This document shows, piece after piece, positions 20,437 to 32,492 of a DNA stretch of 64,000 nucleotides. The notes under the pieces are model-generated. The model had not been told where the DNA came from. It did not search any database and saw nothing but the letters and a program-made list of their open reading frames with translations. Position 1 is the first letter of the stretch. Each line of letters begins with the position of its first letter. Position numbers and translations under genes: made by a program. Location of the stretch: the NCBI RefSeq assembly GCF_019175385.1, contig NC_083345.1, forward strand, positions 124,499,657 to 124,563,656, in the 5' to 3' direction. This DNA is from Lycium barbarum. Its lineage: Eukaryota > Streptophyta > Magnoliopsida > Solanales > Solanaceae.

Positions 20437-21218
20437 CAGTCAAACCTCTCTATAATTGTCATTCGTTATAACAGCATTTCACTATAACGGCCTAATTTTC
20501 TCCGGAATCGATTTTTCATGTTATATTTTACTTCTCTATAACAGCATTCTGCCTATAACAGCAATGACATCCATTATAGCGGTACACTCTTTGTAAAATT
20601 ACCTCTCTATAACAACCATACTCAAATAGCGTGTAATAATATTTTGTAAGAAATATATTATGTGACAACAAAAGTGTCGATGAAGAGCCTCAACCTACGG
20701 CAACTTGGAGATAGAAGGGTCAACTGTTAAGCACTTAGATAGCCTTCAAGAGAAAGCTATTGAATTTCCTTTTGGTGAAGGTTTGGACAAAATTCTTCGT
20801 CAGTTCAAGCATTATATTATCACTAAGAGACTAGAATTTACGAAATAGCCTACAATTATAGAGTTCTTACGTCAAAGTTGAATATTTAAATTCTCAATTA
20901 ATTTATAATGCATATGTTCCATAGATTTTAATTCTTTATCTGTGTGGTACAACTAGTTATGGATTTAGTACTAATTTATTAGTCTTTTTTATTTTTTATT
21001 TATGAGATATGAAAATCAATTGAGATTTTAAAATTTACAAGTATATTGTTTTCGTTTATAAAATTAAAAGTATAAAAAGTTAATTGTTTGCGTACTTTTG
21101 TTTATAACAGCTAAATGAGATCTAAATATCAAATGCCAGTATACATGCATAACAACACCTCACTATGACAGCCATGAAATTTCTGGACAAACGCTGCCAC
21201 TATAGAGAGATTTGACTG
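20437..21218. mobile_element. pogo/Emigrant-like Tc1-mariner element (782 bp)
   Basis: Terminal inverted repeats CAGTCAAACCTCTCTATA and (reverse-complemented right end) CAGTCAAATCTCTCTATA differ at one base, flanked by TA on both sides. The subterminal CTCTATAACAGC text recurs inwards. The ends resemble Emigrant/Lemi pogo-like elements. The interior has a short coding-like stretch (about 20706-20848, EIEGSTVKHLDSLQEKAIEF) that I cannot assign. Confidence 0.8.
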
Positions 21219-21405
21219 TATATATTTATGTCAGGTACTTTTTATCAACTAATCGAAACATACTCTACATACATGTTAACGAGACCCCAATATCCCTTAT
21301 CATGTTATTTAAGAGAATTCTAAAAAGAGATGATATTGTTGTTCCACCATTATGCTATTTAACATTGTTATACCTATGTTGATTAAAATGGAATACATAA
21401 TAATC

Positions 21406-22389
21406 AAAGGCAGAGTCAAAATTTGAGATTTGTGGGTACAGAATTTTAAGACAGGACAACGACCTCAAGCTAATACATAATAACAATCAAACTAATACCG
21501 ATACCCAGTATGTATTTAAAAAAGAAACGAACCACTGAAACACTCGAACGTGAGTTTTACATTTTCTAGTTTTCAATTCTCTGTTTTGTGTTTTAAAAAA
21601 AAATTAGAAAAAAAAATCTATATATGTATATCGCTGGGCCGAGCGTACAGAAAGAAAAGAAACAAAACTGTTAAATTTTTAAAATAGAAATCTGCACTTA
21701 TATGCAGCATTATTGTTTTCTTAGCAAGAATAAATGAGAAACTGTTCAAAGTGTGCTTCGAACCCATAACTCAGTGACACAAAGGCCTAACCTACCCAAC
21801 TCGTCTATGTATATGGGTTCTACTACTAATATCGGAAATAACTTATTTATGCAAACTCATCAATAGTTTGGCTTATTTATGCCATCGTCGTTACCAAAAT
21901 TACTCATTCAAGCCATTTTCATTAACGCCGATTTTATAATACCAGATATGACACGTGGCCTCCAATGAGAGGTCTACGTCGTTTAATTAAATTAGCCCCA
22001 TTTTAAATCCCAAATTAATAAAAAAATCCGACCCATCCGCTATCGTCTAATTGGAGGTCACGTATCAAGTTTGGTATTGTAAAACCGGCGTTAATGAAAA
22101 ATGGCATGGATGAGTCATTTTGGTAACGGCAAGTCGGCGATGGCATAAATGAGCCAAACTATTGATGAGTGGCATAAATGAGTCATTTCAGATAGTTCGA
22201 TGGCATAAATGAGCCAAACTATTGACGAGTGACATAAATGTGTCATTTCTGATAATTCGATGACATATTTGAGCCTTTTCCGTACTAATATTTATATATA
22301 TTTATTGAAATTTCTAATGCAAATACCGAGTCTACGCCAAAGCTACTGGATTCGTCCGAACCCCCGTGTTACACTGTAGCTCTACCCTG
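21406..22389. mobile_element. Non-autonomous DNA element with 9-bp target duplication, hosting a nested MITE
   Basis: Ends are AAAGGCAGAGTCA and (reverse-complemented) CAGGGTAGAGCTA; the flanks are ATAATAATC at 21397-21405 and 22390-22398, a perfect 9-bp duplication. The end wording matches a short repeat family common in nightshades (GGCGGAGCCA...). The superfamily is uncertain; the 9-bp duplication suggests MULE. No coding frame. Confidence 0.65.
21833..22282. mobile_element. 450-bp fold-back MULE MITE
   Basis: Flanked by TACTAATAT at 21824-21832 and 22283-22291 (perfect 9-bp duplication). Ends are CGGAAA and TTTCCG. The arms are long inverted repeats of roughly 150 bases (left TCAATAGTTTGGCTTATTTA, right its complement), and the right arm carries an extra tandem unit of GGCATAAATGAGCCAAACTA. 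Non-coding. Confidence 0.85.
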
Positions 22390-22398
22390 ATAATAATC

Positions 22399-24530
22399 CA
22401 AGAGTAATTAGTTGATCGGAATGCAAATCAAATAAGTTATATAATTATAATCTAACGCCATTAGTTATAGCTGGAAATCCATTATGAATGTTCGACTTAG
22501 TTTCTTGGAAAAACTGATTAATTCAAGCCGTCCAAATGCATGGACAATTTTTTTCCAAAATATGTGATATGGCGGTCTGTATACGTACGTTAGAAAAGAT
22601 AGTACTCTTTCAGAGTCTTTATGAAAAATCTCCACAAAATAAATATGGCAGATGCATTATTCAAATGGACAAGACAGAGAGTATAAATTTCTTTCACATA
22701 TATTCATTCTCTCTAGAAGGGAGTGTTTGTCTATTGAAATTCAATGTATTGAAGACTTAAAATGTGTGTGAATGTGTGTCAAAACAGTGGCAACTAAATA
22801 AAAACTACCCAAGTGAAGGGGAATGTATATGTTAGAATGCAAGAATTTGCATGCTTTGATTTTCTTTTTTAAAAGAAAATTCATTGCATGTCCTGTCCTA
22901 GCTACATGGTTCAAAGGGAGTATATTAAATCCTTTTAATCAAAAATTGTATGAAGAATCTAGTAGGAGCATTTTCCCCCGTAGAAATAGGTGGTTATTGG
23001 TTATTTTTCGGCTATATTTTTTAGAATTAATTATCGTCAGGATTTTCAAATTTCATAGGAGAAATTTCATGATAATGCCTTGGAATTATATTTCACTTCT
23101 AGAACTCTGTCAGATTGATTATTTTTCAAACTGTATAGTGGTTATTTGCGAATTTTACCCTTCCTCTAACCGATAGGGTTTGAGCAATGTGAATGGAAAA
23201 ATCTTTGTATGAAGCATTTCGTCTCAGTTGTGGCACTCCATACCAATCCACAGTTCAATTGTTATAATTAGGTTCAAGTGAAATAGTTAAGCTGTATTTG
23301 AGAGATTCAAGATGGACTGAGTTGATAAATGGACGGGTCATTATGAACCTGCACATAGATTACTTGGGGTAATTTGCACGATTGCTCTTATTCGGGGGTG
23401 GTCTTTAATTTTCTCCCCTCAAATTGCTGGTCTTTAATTTTTGCCCTTCGCCGAAAAATTCATGGCTTCCAGGATTGAACTCCCGCAATCAATTTTTTTT
23501 TTAAAAAAATTGCAAGGCAGAGTTTAGATTTTGCAAGGCAGAATTTGCCTGCAAAACTCTTCCTTAAGGCAGAGTTTGCCTTAAGGTAGCAAACTCTCCC
23601 TTAAGGCAGAGTTTGCATTCAGGCATAAGGCAGAGTTTTCAAACTCTGTCTTGCGATTTTTTTATTTTTGACTAAGCGGGCCGGGGTTCAAACCCGAAAC
23701 CCATGAATTTTTAGGGGAAGGGCTTAAATTAAAGACCACCAATTTGAGGGGTAAAAATTAAAGACCAGTGCCTTTGAAGGCCAATCTGGACAAAAAAATG
23801 GGTTACTTGAGCTGAAATGGACTGGATCAAAATGGGCTAAAAATGAATTATAACTAAACCGGCCCAATTTCTAATTTGTTTGTTTGTTTCTTACAATTTG
23901 TTTAATTGCCTAACAAAACTATTTTTTTGTTATTGAAATATATAAAATATCAAATACAAAAAGTATTTTTAAAGAAAATTGACAAGATTACTCATGTATG
24001 AATTTGGGCTACATAGCTGTCCAACTCTTAGATAGGTTAAACTGATCGGATTAAAATGGATTGAGTTGACCCGTCCAAAATTTGAATGGATTGGACGTAT
24101 CATGTTTTAATGAGCTAATTTTACCGCCCCTAATTGTTATCCATCAAACTAAATATTCTCAATTTTTGTGTTGATTATAATTAAAAAAAATAAAACAAAA
24201 TTAAAAAATTGATTAAAGTTGGACGGGTGGAGCTAGACCAATGATTATGTTGGGTCGAGTATCGCTGATATTAGTGAGAATATAATGCTCCGAAGACCTA
24301 AGGGTTCCTCTGCATGGTTGGCCCACCGAGAGTGGCTCGGGGCCAAAGATCAGTCCAAAAAATTGTAGTCGATGGACAATAGATATCCATCTTGATTCAT
24401 TTCATCTCAACCCAAGTAATCTTTAAACTGGTTATGACCCATTCATTCACTGACTCATCTCATTTTGCTGTCCAAATTCAACTCAATTTATCTATATGAC
24501 ACCAATAGGTCTTTTAATATTTGGTCATTT
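22399..24530. other. Duplicated non-coding segment, copy 1 (main part)
   Basis: Blocks around 22440-22930 (for example GGTCTGTATACGTACGTT) and 24140-24520 (for example ACACCAATAGGTCT) have diverged partners at 27100-27500 and 28230-28650 in the same order. Reading frames at 22536 and 22823 are not conserved in the partner and are not called as genes. A fold-back element lies at 23369-23802. Confidence 0.65.
23369..23802. mobile_element. Fold-back, MULE-like MITE
   Basis: GGTCTTTAATTT near the left end and AAATTAAAGACC near the right form inverted arms; the centre repeats AAGGCAGAGTTTGC. Flanks TTACTTGGG (23360-23368) and TTACTTGAG (23803-23811) may be a 9-bp duplication with one mismatch. 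No coding potential. Confidence 0.5.
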
Positions 24531-24609
24531 TTTAACCTCAGTTTTGTAGGTCTAAAGTTAATTATGAAGCGATGAAGCTTATAAAAAAGTATAAAGTTTA
24601 GTTATGGCT

Positions 24610-24895
24610 TAAATAGTGATCCTTGAAGTAATTGCATGGTTTGTCCTTCAAATGGACTGGATTTTAATTAATTTTTGTTCTTCAAAATGGAACTTATGCT
24701 GTGCAGGACATAAATTCTTTTAGGACGCGGGCATAACTTGTGAATATTATGATGCGTAACTTATGTCTCTTTCGGCATAAATTCAATTTTAAAGGGAAAA
24801 AAAATTAAAAAACCAGCCCTTTTGAAGGGCAAAAATTAAAGACCAGCAGAAAATAGGGACAAAAGAGGCAAATGACCCATAAATATACAGCCCTT
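24610..24895. mobile_element. Probable second member of the 23.4-kb fold-back family
   Basis: The right part (GGGCAAAAATTAAAGACCAG near 24826) matches the family at 23.7 kb, and the left part has the inverted AATTTTTGTTCTTCAAAA. Ends are not resolved. Confidence 0.4.
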
Positions 24896-26422
24896 TAACC
24901 ATTCTAGTTTTTTCTTCTTCTTTTGTTTTGGTCTAATCTTATTATACTCTTCATGTCAAGTTAAACGGTATAGTTCTTCACCTATGTATATTTGCATTTC
25001 AGAGTATTTAGGGTTTAATAATGATTGCACAAAAAAAAAAAAAGAGTTTAATAATAGAGAGTTTTTGAAAATCATACATTAATCTTTAAGGAGGTAAAGC
25101 GCTCAGCATCATGAAGATTTTTAGTCCATATTCAAATATGAGACCTCTAATATAAAGGGTGAAGGAATCACAACCATCAATGTATTATAGAATACAATCC
25201 TTAGTACTCCATTATTATACAGACACTTGGGGGTGTGTTTGATATGGAAAAAAAAAAATCAATTATTTCGTGTTTGGATGGTCAAAATATCTTGAAAACT
25301 TTTTTATCTAGTAAATAAGTTCCTTAAAATCAAGAAAAATAACTTTCCTATTTGGAGTAGGGAACTCAAGTTCCATAAATGTCATTCCAATGTGTTTGTC
25401 TCTGATCCCTATACCACACCTCGCTACACTCTACCCCTCCTCACCGCCCCTCGACCCTAACACATCATAGTGTTTGCCTGAATTATATATAATATTTTTG
25501 GAATAAGTTTTTTGACTTATTTATCAAATATTTAAAATAAATAAAAAAATCACTTAGTTCAGGAAAACATTTTCATTCTAATATTTTACTTCGCACGAAA
25601 TACAACCTTAGTGGAGAAGTTTGGAGTCCTGCCTACCAAGGATGGAGGTAGCTTTCAAGATACGGTTCAACATAACCTACTAGCTTTGCCAAAAAATGTA
25701 TATATGTTAAGAAATTTATTAAATACATACAAAATTAAATATAGAACCTAGTTACTAGCACTTGAGGTTGTCATCCCTAGAGTCGAAATCCCTAGGTTGT
25801 CACCTTTGTAGTGCATACACTCACATTCCAAGACTTTGAGGCGTGAAAAAAAAAAGACTTTTCTTAAAACAATATTGCCCGTTTACAGATTGGAGAAAAA
25901 CAAACAATTCTCTTCAGGATACAACAAAGGCTAATTTTATAACTGCAGATTTTTTTTTAACTGCTTCATGAATGAAGGCCTAAATTATAGAGTTTTAGAG
26001 CGATGACTATTCTGAAGAGTCATCCTATTCCATGAACAAACATGTCCATTCAGAACTTTTTTTATATATAAAGCCTTCAAACTAATTTTGTCTTCCTGTT
26101 ATAGGACAATTTCACTTTATATATAACAAACTATGTAACAATTTGCTGATCCGTTCATCATCTAAAGAAGGAAAGCAAGTGAAATTTCGACATGTAAACC
26201 AAAATGCTGAAGCATGCATGACATGTACAAAGAGTAGGGGATGGGAACCTAACTATTACGTGTGGTATTAAAACTTCAAAAGTATACGTATATTATATTA
26301 CACTGAAAAAACAGTCGATTAGATATAATAGCGTGGAACACGTTGTAATTTTGAAAGGTGTCAGCTAGTAGTTTGTTGATCGTTATGTAGGCTCGACCTA
26401 GCAATTAGTGGTGTTTAGTTGG
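24896..26422. other. AT-rich non-coding DNA with one possible MITE
   Basis: No gene is seen. About 25230-25615 starts GGGGGTGTGTTTGATATGGA and ends near CGAAATACAACCTTA, which look like weak inverted ends of a MITE of the GTGTTTGGTATG style. Boundaries and superfamily are uncertain. Confidence 0.4.
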
Positions 26423-26425
26423 TCA

Positions 26426-26597
26426 CACTATTAAAAAAAATATAGAAATTAGTGACGGATAAATATAGCTACATAGAGAAATAATCTGTTGCTAATTCTA
26501 TTTAGCACCATCATCAAAAATTTATTTTACCCACGAATGATTTAGCGATAGATTGGTGATGAAATTTGTGGCTTATTTCAATTTTTTTTTAATAGTG
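26426..26597. mobile_element. CACTA-type MITE (172 bp)
   Basis: Ends CACTATTAAAAAAAA and TTTTTTTTTAATAGTG are inverted repeats of the CACTA (En/Spm) style. A 3-bp duplication TCA flanks it at 26423-26425 and 26598-26600. The interior keeps subterminal pieces such as AAATTAGTGACGG and TTGGTGATGAAATTT. Confidence 0.8.
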
Positions 26598-26799
26598 TCA
26601 AACCGGCTTATAAATACCTTTTGACACGCCAACAATAAACGCTAATAGTATTTTTTTATATTAGAATTAGCCAAAAATCTTCTATTTATAGTATTTCAAT
26701 TTATAAGTAATTTTGGTTTGACCAAATTTTTTATTATTTTGTACCTACTATACTTTGTAGTTCCTAAAATACATTAACAAAATTCCTAACTCTTTCCGC

Positions 26800-28650
26800 A
26801 TTTCATTTTCATCATTCGTCTTTTTTAACATAAAAATACTTTTATATTTATATTCTTTTAGAAATATCTCTAAGGAAATCCAAACATTTTAACAGAAAAA
26901 TTGTTTATCATAATTTTGTTTACCAAACAGATTAATTGTTTATTGGTTTCAGCAATTCTAAATTTCTAACTTAACACAATTAAATCAGCTGCATCTCTTC
27001 TTAAACTGTTTTTCAGCACTTGATTCTTATACTTTTAATCCACTAAGCTGAACATACCCTAAACTTTCCCATTAGTATGTTTTCTCCTTCAACTTTGAAC
27101 TATAGCTGCAAATCCATGATAAATTTTATTAACAATTAGTTTCTTGAAGAAATTGATTAATTCAAGCCTTCCAGATGGGCAAAAAAAATAAATCCAAAAT
27201 ATGTGATATGACGGTCTGTATACGTACGTTGGAAAGGCACTCTTTTAAAGTCTTTCAAACAAATGATCTCCACAAAATAGGCTGATATATATTCAAATGG
27301 ACAAGAAAGCTTCAATCTCTCTAGAAATGAATATTTGTCTATCGAAATTCAATGAGTTAAACACTTAGAATGTGTCAAACTTGTGGTAATTAAATCAAAA
27401 ATACGTAAGTCAAGGGGAATGTATATGTCTGAATGCAATTGAACTTGCATGCTTTTTTGGTTTTAAAAGAAGTTCATTGAATAGTTTGAAAGGGATTTAA
27501 TTAATCAATATCTTTTTTCGAAAATTACACCGCATATTCTCATAAATATATTAAGGAAATCCTATGTATATACATAGATTGTTAAATCATCCAAGTACAA
27601 CTGAAAAATTTCTAGTATTGTGGTAAATTAAATTGCTAAATAAGTTTTTCGGTTGTAGTGGTACAAACATGATCCCTTCACTCTTAGCGAAAGGTCTCAG
27701 TTTTGAACCTTGTGAATAAAAAAATCTTAGCAGAGAGCGCTTTCCTCTTTAATGGGTCTTACACACACGTATCAGAATTAGTCAGGTAATACCGAATTGG
27801 AAATTAAAGAAAAATCTCAGTTGTTGCACTCATATCACATTTTTGAATTGTCAAGTAAAATTTCTGATTTCGTCACTGCTTATACAGATCCCGTGCTAAG
27901 TTGCCATTGCATTTGACCATACATAGCAAATATGTGCACAACACGTACGTGAGAGTTTTTTGAGAACTCAAATGTGCTTCGTGCGAGATCATCCATTTTT
28001 TCTCTCAATGATAAGATGGGCACAATAAAAAGTTTGAGGTAATTAATTATGAACTTTCTTTAACAATTATTCAAACTACTAATTCAATGTTATTTAGTCT
28101 AAAAATGAAACAGACGGTGTTTATCATCTCAACAAAAGATAGAAACAAAGAAAAAAAAATACAAAGTTTGAAGGACGCGTCATTTTCCCACTTGTAAATA
28201 GTAATAAAGCAACTTTAACTTTTTCAAATTTCCTTCAAACTAAATATTCTCAAATTTCTGTGTTGAAGTCATTTCTTATAGTTAAAACAAATTATTTAAG
28301 AAAACAAATAAAAAAAAACAAAAAAGTGATTAAAGTTGGCCTGGACGGTTGAGCTAGACCACTGTTTAATGTCGGCCGCTTGAGTAACGCAAACCTGTGT
28401 GAGAATGTGATACCCCGAAAACTAAAGGGTTCCTCCGCATGGTTTGTCCATCGAAAGTGATCAGTTGGGCCTAAAATCAGGTCGAAAAGCGTAGTCGATC
28501 GATGCACAATAGGTGTTCATCTTCATCTAAACACATGCAAGTACTCAAGCTCTTGAGGTTGGTTAACGACCTGTTAATTAGTTTATTGGCTCATCTCATT
28601 TTGACTCATCCAAATTCAGCTCCATTCATCTGTACGACACCAATAGGTCT
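26800..28650. other. Duplicated non-coding segment, copy 2
   Basis: Partner of 20.2-24.5 kb. Collinear matches are at 26980-27060, 27100-27500 (TATACGTACGTTGGAAAG), 28230-28330 and 28380-28650 (CTAAAGGGTTCCTCCGCATG, ACACCAATAGGTCTGTTA). It lacks the elements at 20437-21218 and 21406-22389. No gene is called; a - strand frame at 28507-28292 is not open in copy 1. Confidence 0.65.
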
Positions 28651-30228
28651 GTTACTAATTGATCGATTTTGATGATCTCCTTCGACGATGGTATCTCTTA
28701 TTGGAAGTTATAGCGGTTAGGTATCTACAAAGTTCAATTAATTCGGATCTATTTCACATTCTTTCTCATCATTACCAGGAATTTCTCCATTCCTCCAATT
28801 TCATCCTTTTACTTTGCTCATATAATTTGACTTTCGTCCCTACAAACTATTCAATCATATTTGACTTGAGAGTCATATAGCCTCATAGGCCCATATATTA
28901 ACGAGTAATGAAGTAGAAGATGAGGTGAACATAATTAAGTGGAACTTGGTAGGTATCCCTCCATGTCAACTTTCTTAGTTAACCATTTTAAAATGGACTA
29001 AGAAGATAATTTTGATCCATTAAAAATACTTGACTAATGTTTCATAGAAATAAGTAAATTATCCTTTACCTTTTACTTTCCCTCCATGAAACCAATTAAC
29101 ATAGTATCAGGACACTTCACATTTCCTCTTTAACACTTCCCCAAATGTGTCATATCCTTATCTATACTAATCTTCTAATTATATCATTAATTATGTAAAA
29201 GAACATGGTATTTTCAGAAATTAAATAAGGAAAGGGATGCCTATTTCTTTTGTAATTTAAAATTTTTCTTCGTCTATAATTATCATGCTGTGCCGAAAGA
29301 TATTGTTTAATACTTTGAATGGAACAAAATGGGGCTTCCGTAACTTGATCATTAAAGTCAAATAAAGTGTAGCAGATAAATAGTGCTAACAACAATTTTA
29401 AAAACAAAAGGTACTCAAGAAAAAAATCAGAGAATATAGTGCTACTAATATTAAAATATTATACATAAATGAGGTTAACGATATATACATCGATAAAAAG
29501 AAATTCTACATCATCAAAAATCACATTATACAGAATGCATAATTTGCTCTGTTTCCAAAAATTATGAATTTCACTTTTTATAGTGACTGATTTGTAAGTA
29601 TCTTTTAGTGACCTGATATTAGTACGTAAAGAAAGTAAATTCTACATAATGTTATACATAAAATGAGTTTTGCTTATATACATTGATAGTGCAAGAATTT
29701 TTACAATATCCGATACTTTACATATTTTACAGAGTAGGTAATTTATCTTCTTTTTAAAATTACAAATTTCATTTTTCTATAGAGAGTGATATATAGGTAT
29801 TTTTTATGACCTGATATATTACGTATAGAAGTTAAATTTTGCATAAATATATAGAACTTTGTTTATATTTGATTTTTAAGAAGCCTATTAACAAACGAAA
29901 CCTCTCATGAGGTTGCAATTAAACATGTTGTGAGACACATGGTACAATCCCCAATAGCCCAAAAAAGAATGTACGATCCTCAAAAGCACAAAAAACAATA
30001 GTAAGTCTTTTAACTTTCATGGAAGTTGGATTCAACCCCACCACCACCGCCTCCCAAAAATAAATTAAAAACAATAGGAGTAGGGAATGTATTACCTATT
30101 AATCTTGACGGTAAAGTGAACTCCTTTATTCTTAAATATAAATTCTTAAATAATCATTTTTTTGGGGTAAAAGTCAAATCTACCATTAGTCGGTTAATAA
30201 TTAATTGTTTGATCATATCGCTAAGCTA
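28651..30228. repeat. Non-coding DNA with a degenerate ~190-bp tandem repeat
   Basis: From about 29455 to 29870 the text (ATACATAAATGAG..., TATACATCGATA, TTATAGTGACTGA..., GACCTGATAT) recurs at about 29461, 29654 and 29842, two and a bit copies. Nothing else is recognised and no credible gene is present. Confidence 0.5.
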
Positions 30229-30229
30229 T

Positions 30230-30900
30230 AAAGGCCCCATTTGGACATGATTTGAACTCATGATATGAAATTAGTGATTTGAATAGTTGATTTGAACTTG
30301 AAATTTTGTTTGGACATGCAATTTGAATTTCTTAAGTTGTATTTTTCTTCATAAACCTAAAAACCTCACAAGTTATAAAAACTATTCAAACTTCCGCAAC
30401 TCTTATACAATCTTACCAAATTAATTAATACGCAACCAAAAGGTCTTTCTATAAAATACAACATATATTAATCGAACTTTAGTTCAATAAAAATGAATAT
30501 TGAACATGATTTGTAGTGTAACCACTCTTTAATATAATTTTCTTACATGGTACGGGCAATCATTTCACGTAGAGCATGCATGTCCAATCAAATTACTGAG
30601 AAAACGAACCAACATTGTTACTTTGAGTCAAGTTTTACATTTAAAAAATATATCTACCAACTTATGAATATTTTTATTTTATTTACAAAATATAAATTTA
30701 TGGGTTAAGTTTTACATTTAAAAATTGAAATCATGATTTGGAATCAGAAAACCTACTTTTTGGAGAATTTGGGTTGAAATCATGATAAGAAGTTGAAGTT
30801 GAAATTGAAGTTGGAATTTTGTGTAAATTTCATAAACGAACACTGATTTGAAATCACAATATTAAATCATGATTTCAAATCGCATGGCTAGACGACTACT
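30230..30900. mobile_element. Probable MITE (GGCCCCATTTGGACATGATT ends)
   Basis: The left end GGCCCCATTTGGACATGATT is inversely related to the right end (ATTTCAAATCGCATGGCTAG). The interior repeats ATGATTTGAA and TTCAAATCATG in both orientations. This matches a common fold-back family style in nightshades. Target duplication not resolved. Confidence 0.5.
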
Positions 30901-31595
30901 AGGAATCAATAGAAATTAAATTTATAGAACTAATTTACATTCTTAACTTATGGCTAATATGAATTCTCAAAGCTTCCTTGGTAGCTCTCAAACTGTCTGC
31001 AATAGCTCTTGTGCATGTGTCATTTGAGAGCAAACCTCAAAAGTAACACTTTACTATATTTTGTTCATACCCCAATTTCATCCCTTTAATATATCACCAA
31101 TTGATGGTTTTGGAAACATGAGCCGTAAAGGGAACTCTAAATAAAGTCGCAATCAGAGAGATGTTCTAATCATCAATCACGGCTCTACAATTGACCATTG
31201 TTTCTTTTCTATCTTTTTTTATTTCTTTTTTATTAGATATATCAAAAGTTCAAAATCCGGCAATGACAAATTTTGATCCTAACCACAGGAATAGAAGGGA
31301 TCAAAAATTCGTTCTTTCATATTCCTTAGCTCAAAATTAGAAATAATTTATTTGTTTTTATACGCAATTCAAGATCTCATTTGTACTCATGTTATCGATT
31401 TTTTATGTGAATTCGGCGGATATTCTCCTACCTGCGAATTTACATCGATTCAGTGATATACCAACCATGCCTCTGTCATTAACATGAATCGTTTCTAGTC
31501 TAGTTTTTTTAACTTATTTTCTATATATGGAAAGTTCATAAAATATTGCCTATAAACAAATTAGGATTAATTTCTATCATCAGTAAAATCTAACA
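30901..31595. other. AT-rich non-coding DNA
   Basis: I see no gene, RNA gene or element with readable ends here. Confidence 0.5.
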
Positions 31596-31608
31596 TGTTC
31601 TGAGATAC

Positions 31609-31749
31609 TTCTTTTTTAAAAAAAAAAAAATTATTACGTAGGGGCAGGGGAATGGAAAATGCGGAAGGGGATTACAATGTGGGGATTGAAATCCTCACCA
31701 ACAAAGTGAAAGTTCAGGTAGCCAACCAACTGAGCTACTAGATCCCTAC
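31609..31749 (-). mobile_element. tRNA-derived SINE (141 bp)
   Basis: On the - strand the 5' end reads GGATCTAGTAGCTCAGTTGG, with a Pol III A box (TAGCTCAGTTGG), then about 45 bases on a B-box-like GGATTTCAATCCC. The 3' end is a homopolymer-rich tail. A perfect 13-bp target duplication TGTTCTGAGATAC flanks it (31596-31608 and 31750-31762). The B box differs from GGTTCGANTCC at key positions, so this copy may be transcriptionally weak. Confidence 0.88.
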
Positions 31750-32492
31750 TGTTCTGAGATACATGGTATGTTCTCCTAAGTGAAAAAAAAAATATGCAAA
31801 ACTCTACACCAGCCATCCTTTCAACCCCACCAGGCCACCACCATATCTTCCAACAACAAAACAATAAATTAAAAACAATTGTGTTGTGTTATAAATATAC
31901 CGTATTGTGGATGTTCATTCAAATATACAGTCAACTGGATAAGCTTACAATTAAGCAGACAACTTGCAAGTAGCTCAAGCAGATAGCTTGTAAGTAGCTC
32001 AAGTAGGCAGCTTGCCAGCAACTTCCTGCAAATCCTTGCAGCAGGTTCCTCAGGCTTGCAATCAACCAAGCAGCTTGCAAGTAGCTCAAGCAGGAAGCTT
32101 GCCAGCAGCTTCTGAAAAGCCTCACAGCAGATTCCTGAAAAACCTCGCTGCAGCTTCTTTTCCTTTATAAATAAGAAGTTAATTCAGTTCAGTTATATAT
32201 CAGTTCAAAGTTGAATGGAAAAATGACAGTTTTAGACCCTGAGTTATTGCCTAATTCTTGTTTTGATCCCTGCGTTAATGGGCTAAGCACATTTAATCTC
32301 TAATTAAATAGAGTGTGCTATTTTAATCCTTTAACCTAACTTGAAGTTAACACCGTTAACTTTTTAATTCTTTTCTTAACCACTTCAGTGGGAACATATT
32401 TTACAGTATTCTAATTAGAGTTTATCCCCCATTTGCAATCCCATCTATCTCTTTCATCAAAGAAATAATATCATGGAGAACAAAACTGTTAA

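Noticed and set aside
22536..23176. Two + strand frames of 74 and 117 codons
   Set aside because: The partner segment near 27.2-27.5 kb does not keep them open, and composition is that of AT-rich intergenic DNA.
31656..31749. A functional tRNA gene
   Set aside because: The A box and a B-box-like sequence are present, but no cloverleaf closes, and a 13-bp target duplication plus tail shows a SINE.
31869..32125. Two - strand Leu/Cys/Ser-rich frames
   Set aside because: They read the CAGCTTGCAAGTAGCTCAAG repeats of solo LTR G; no start context or family match.
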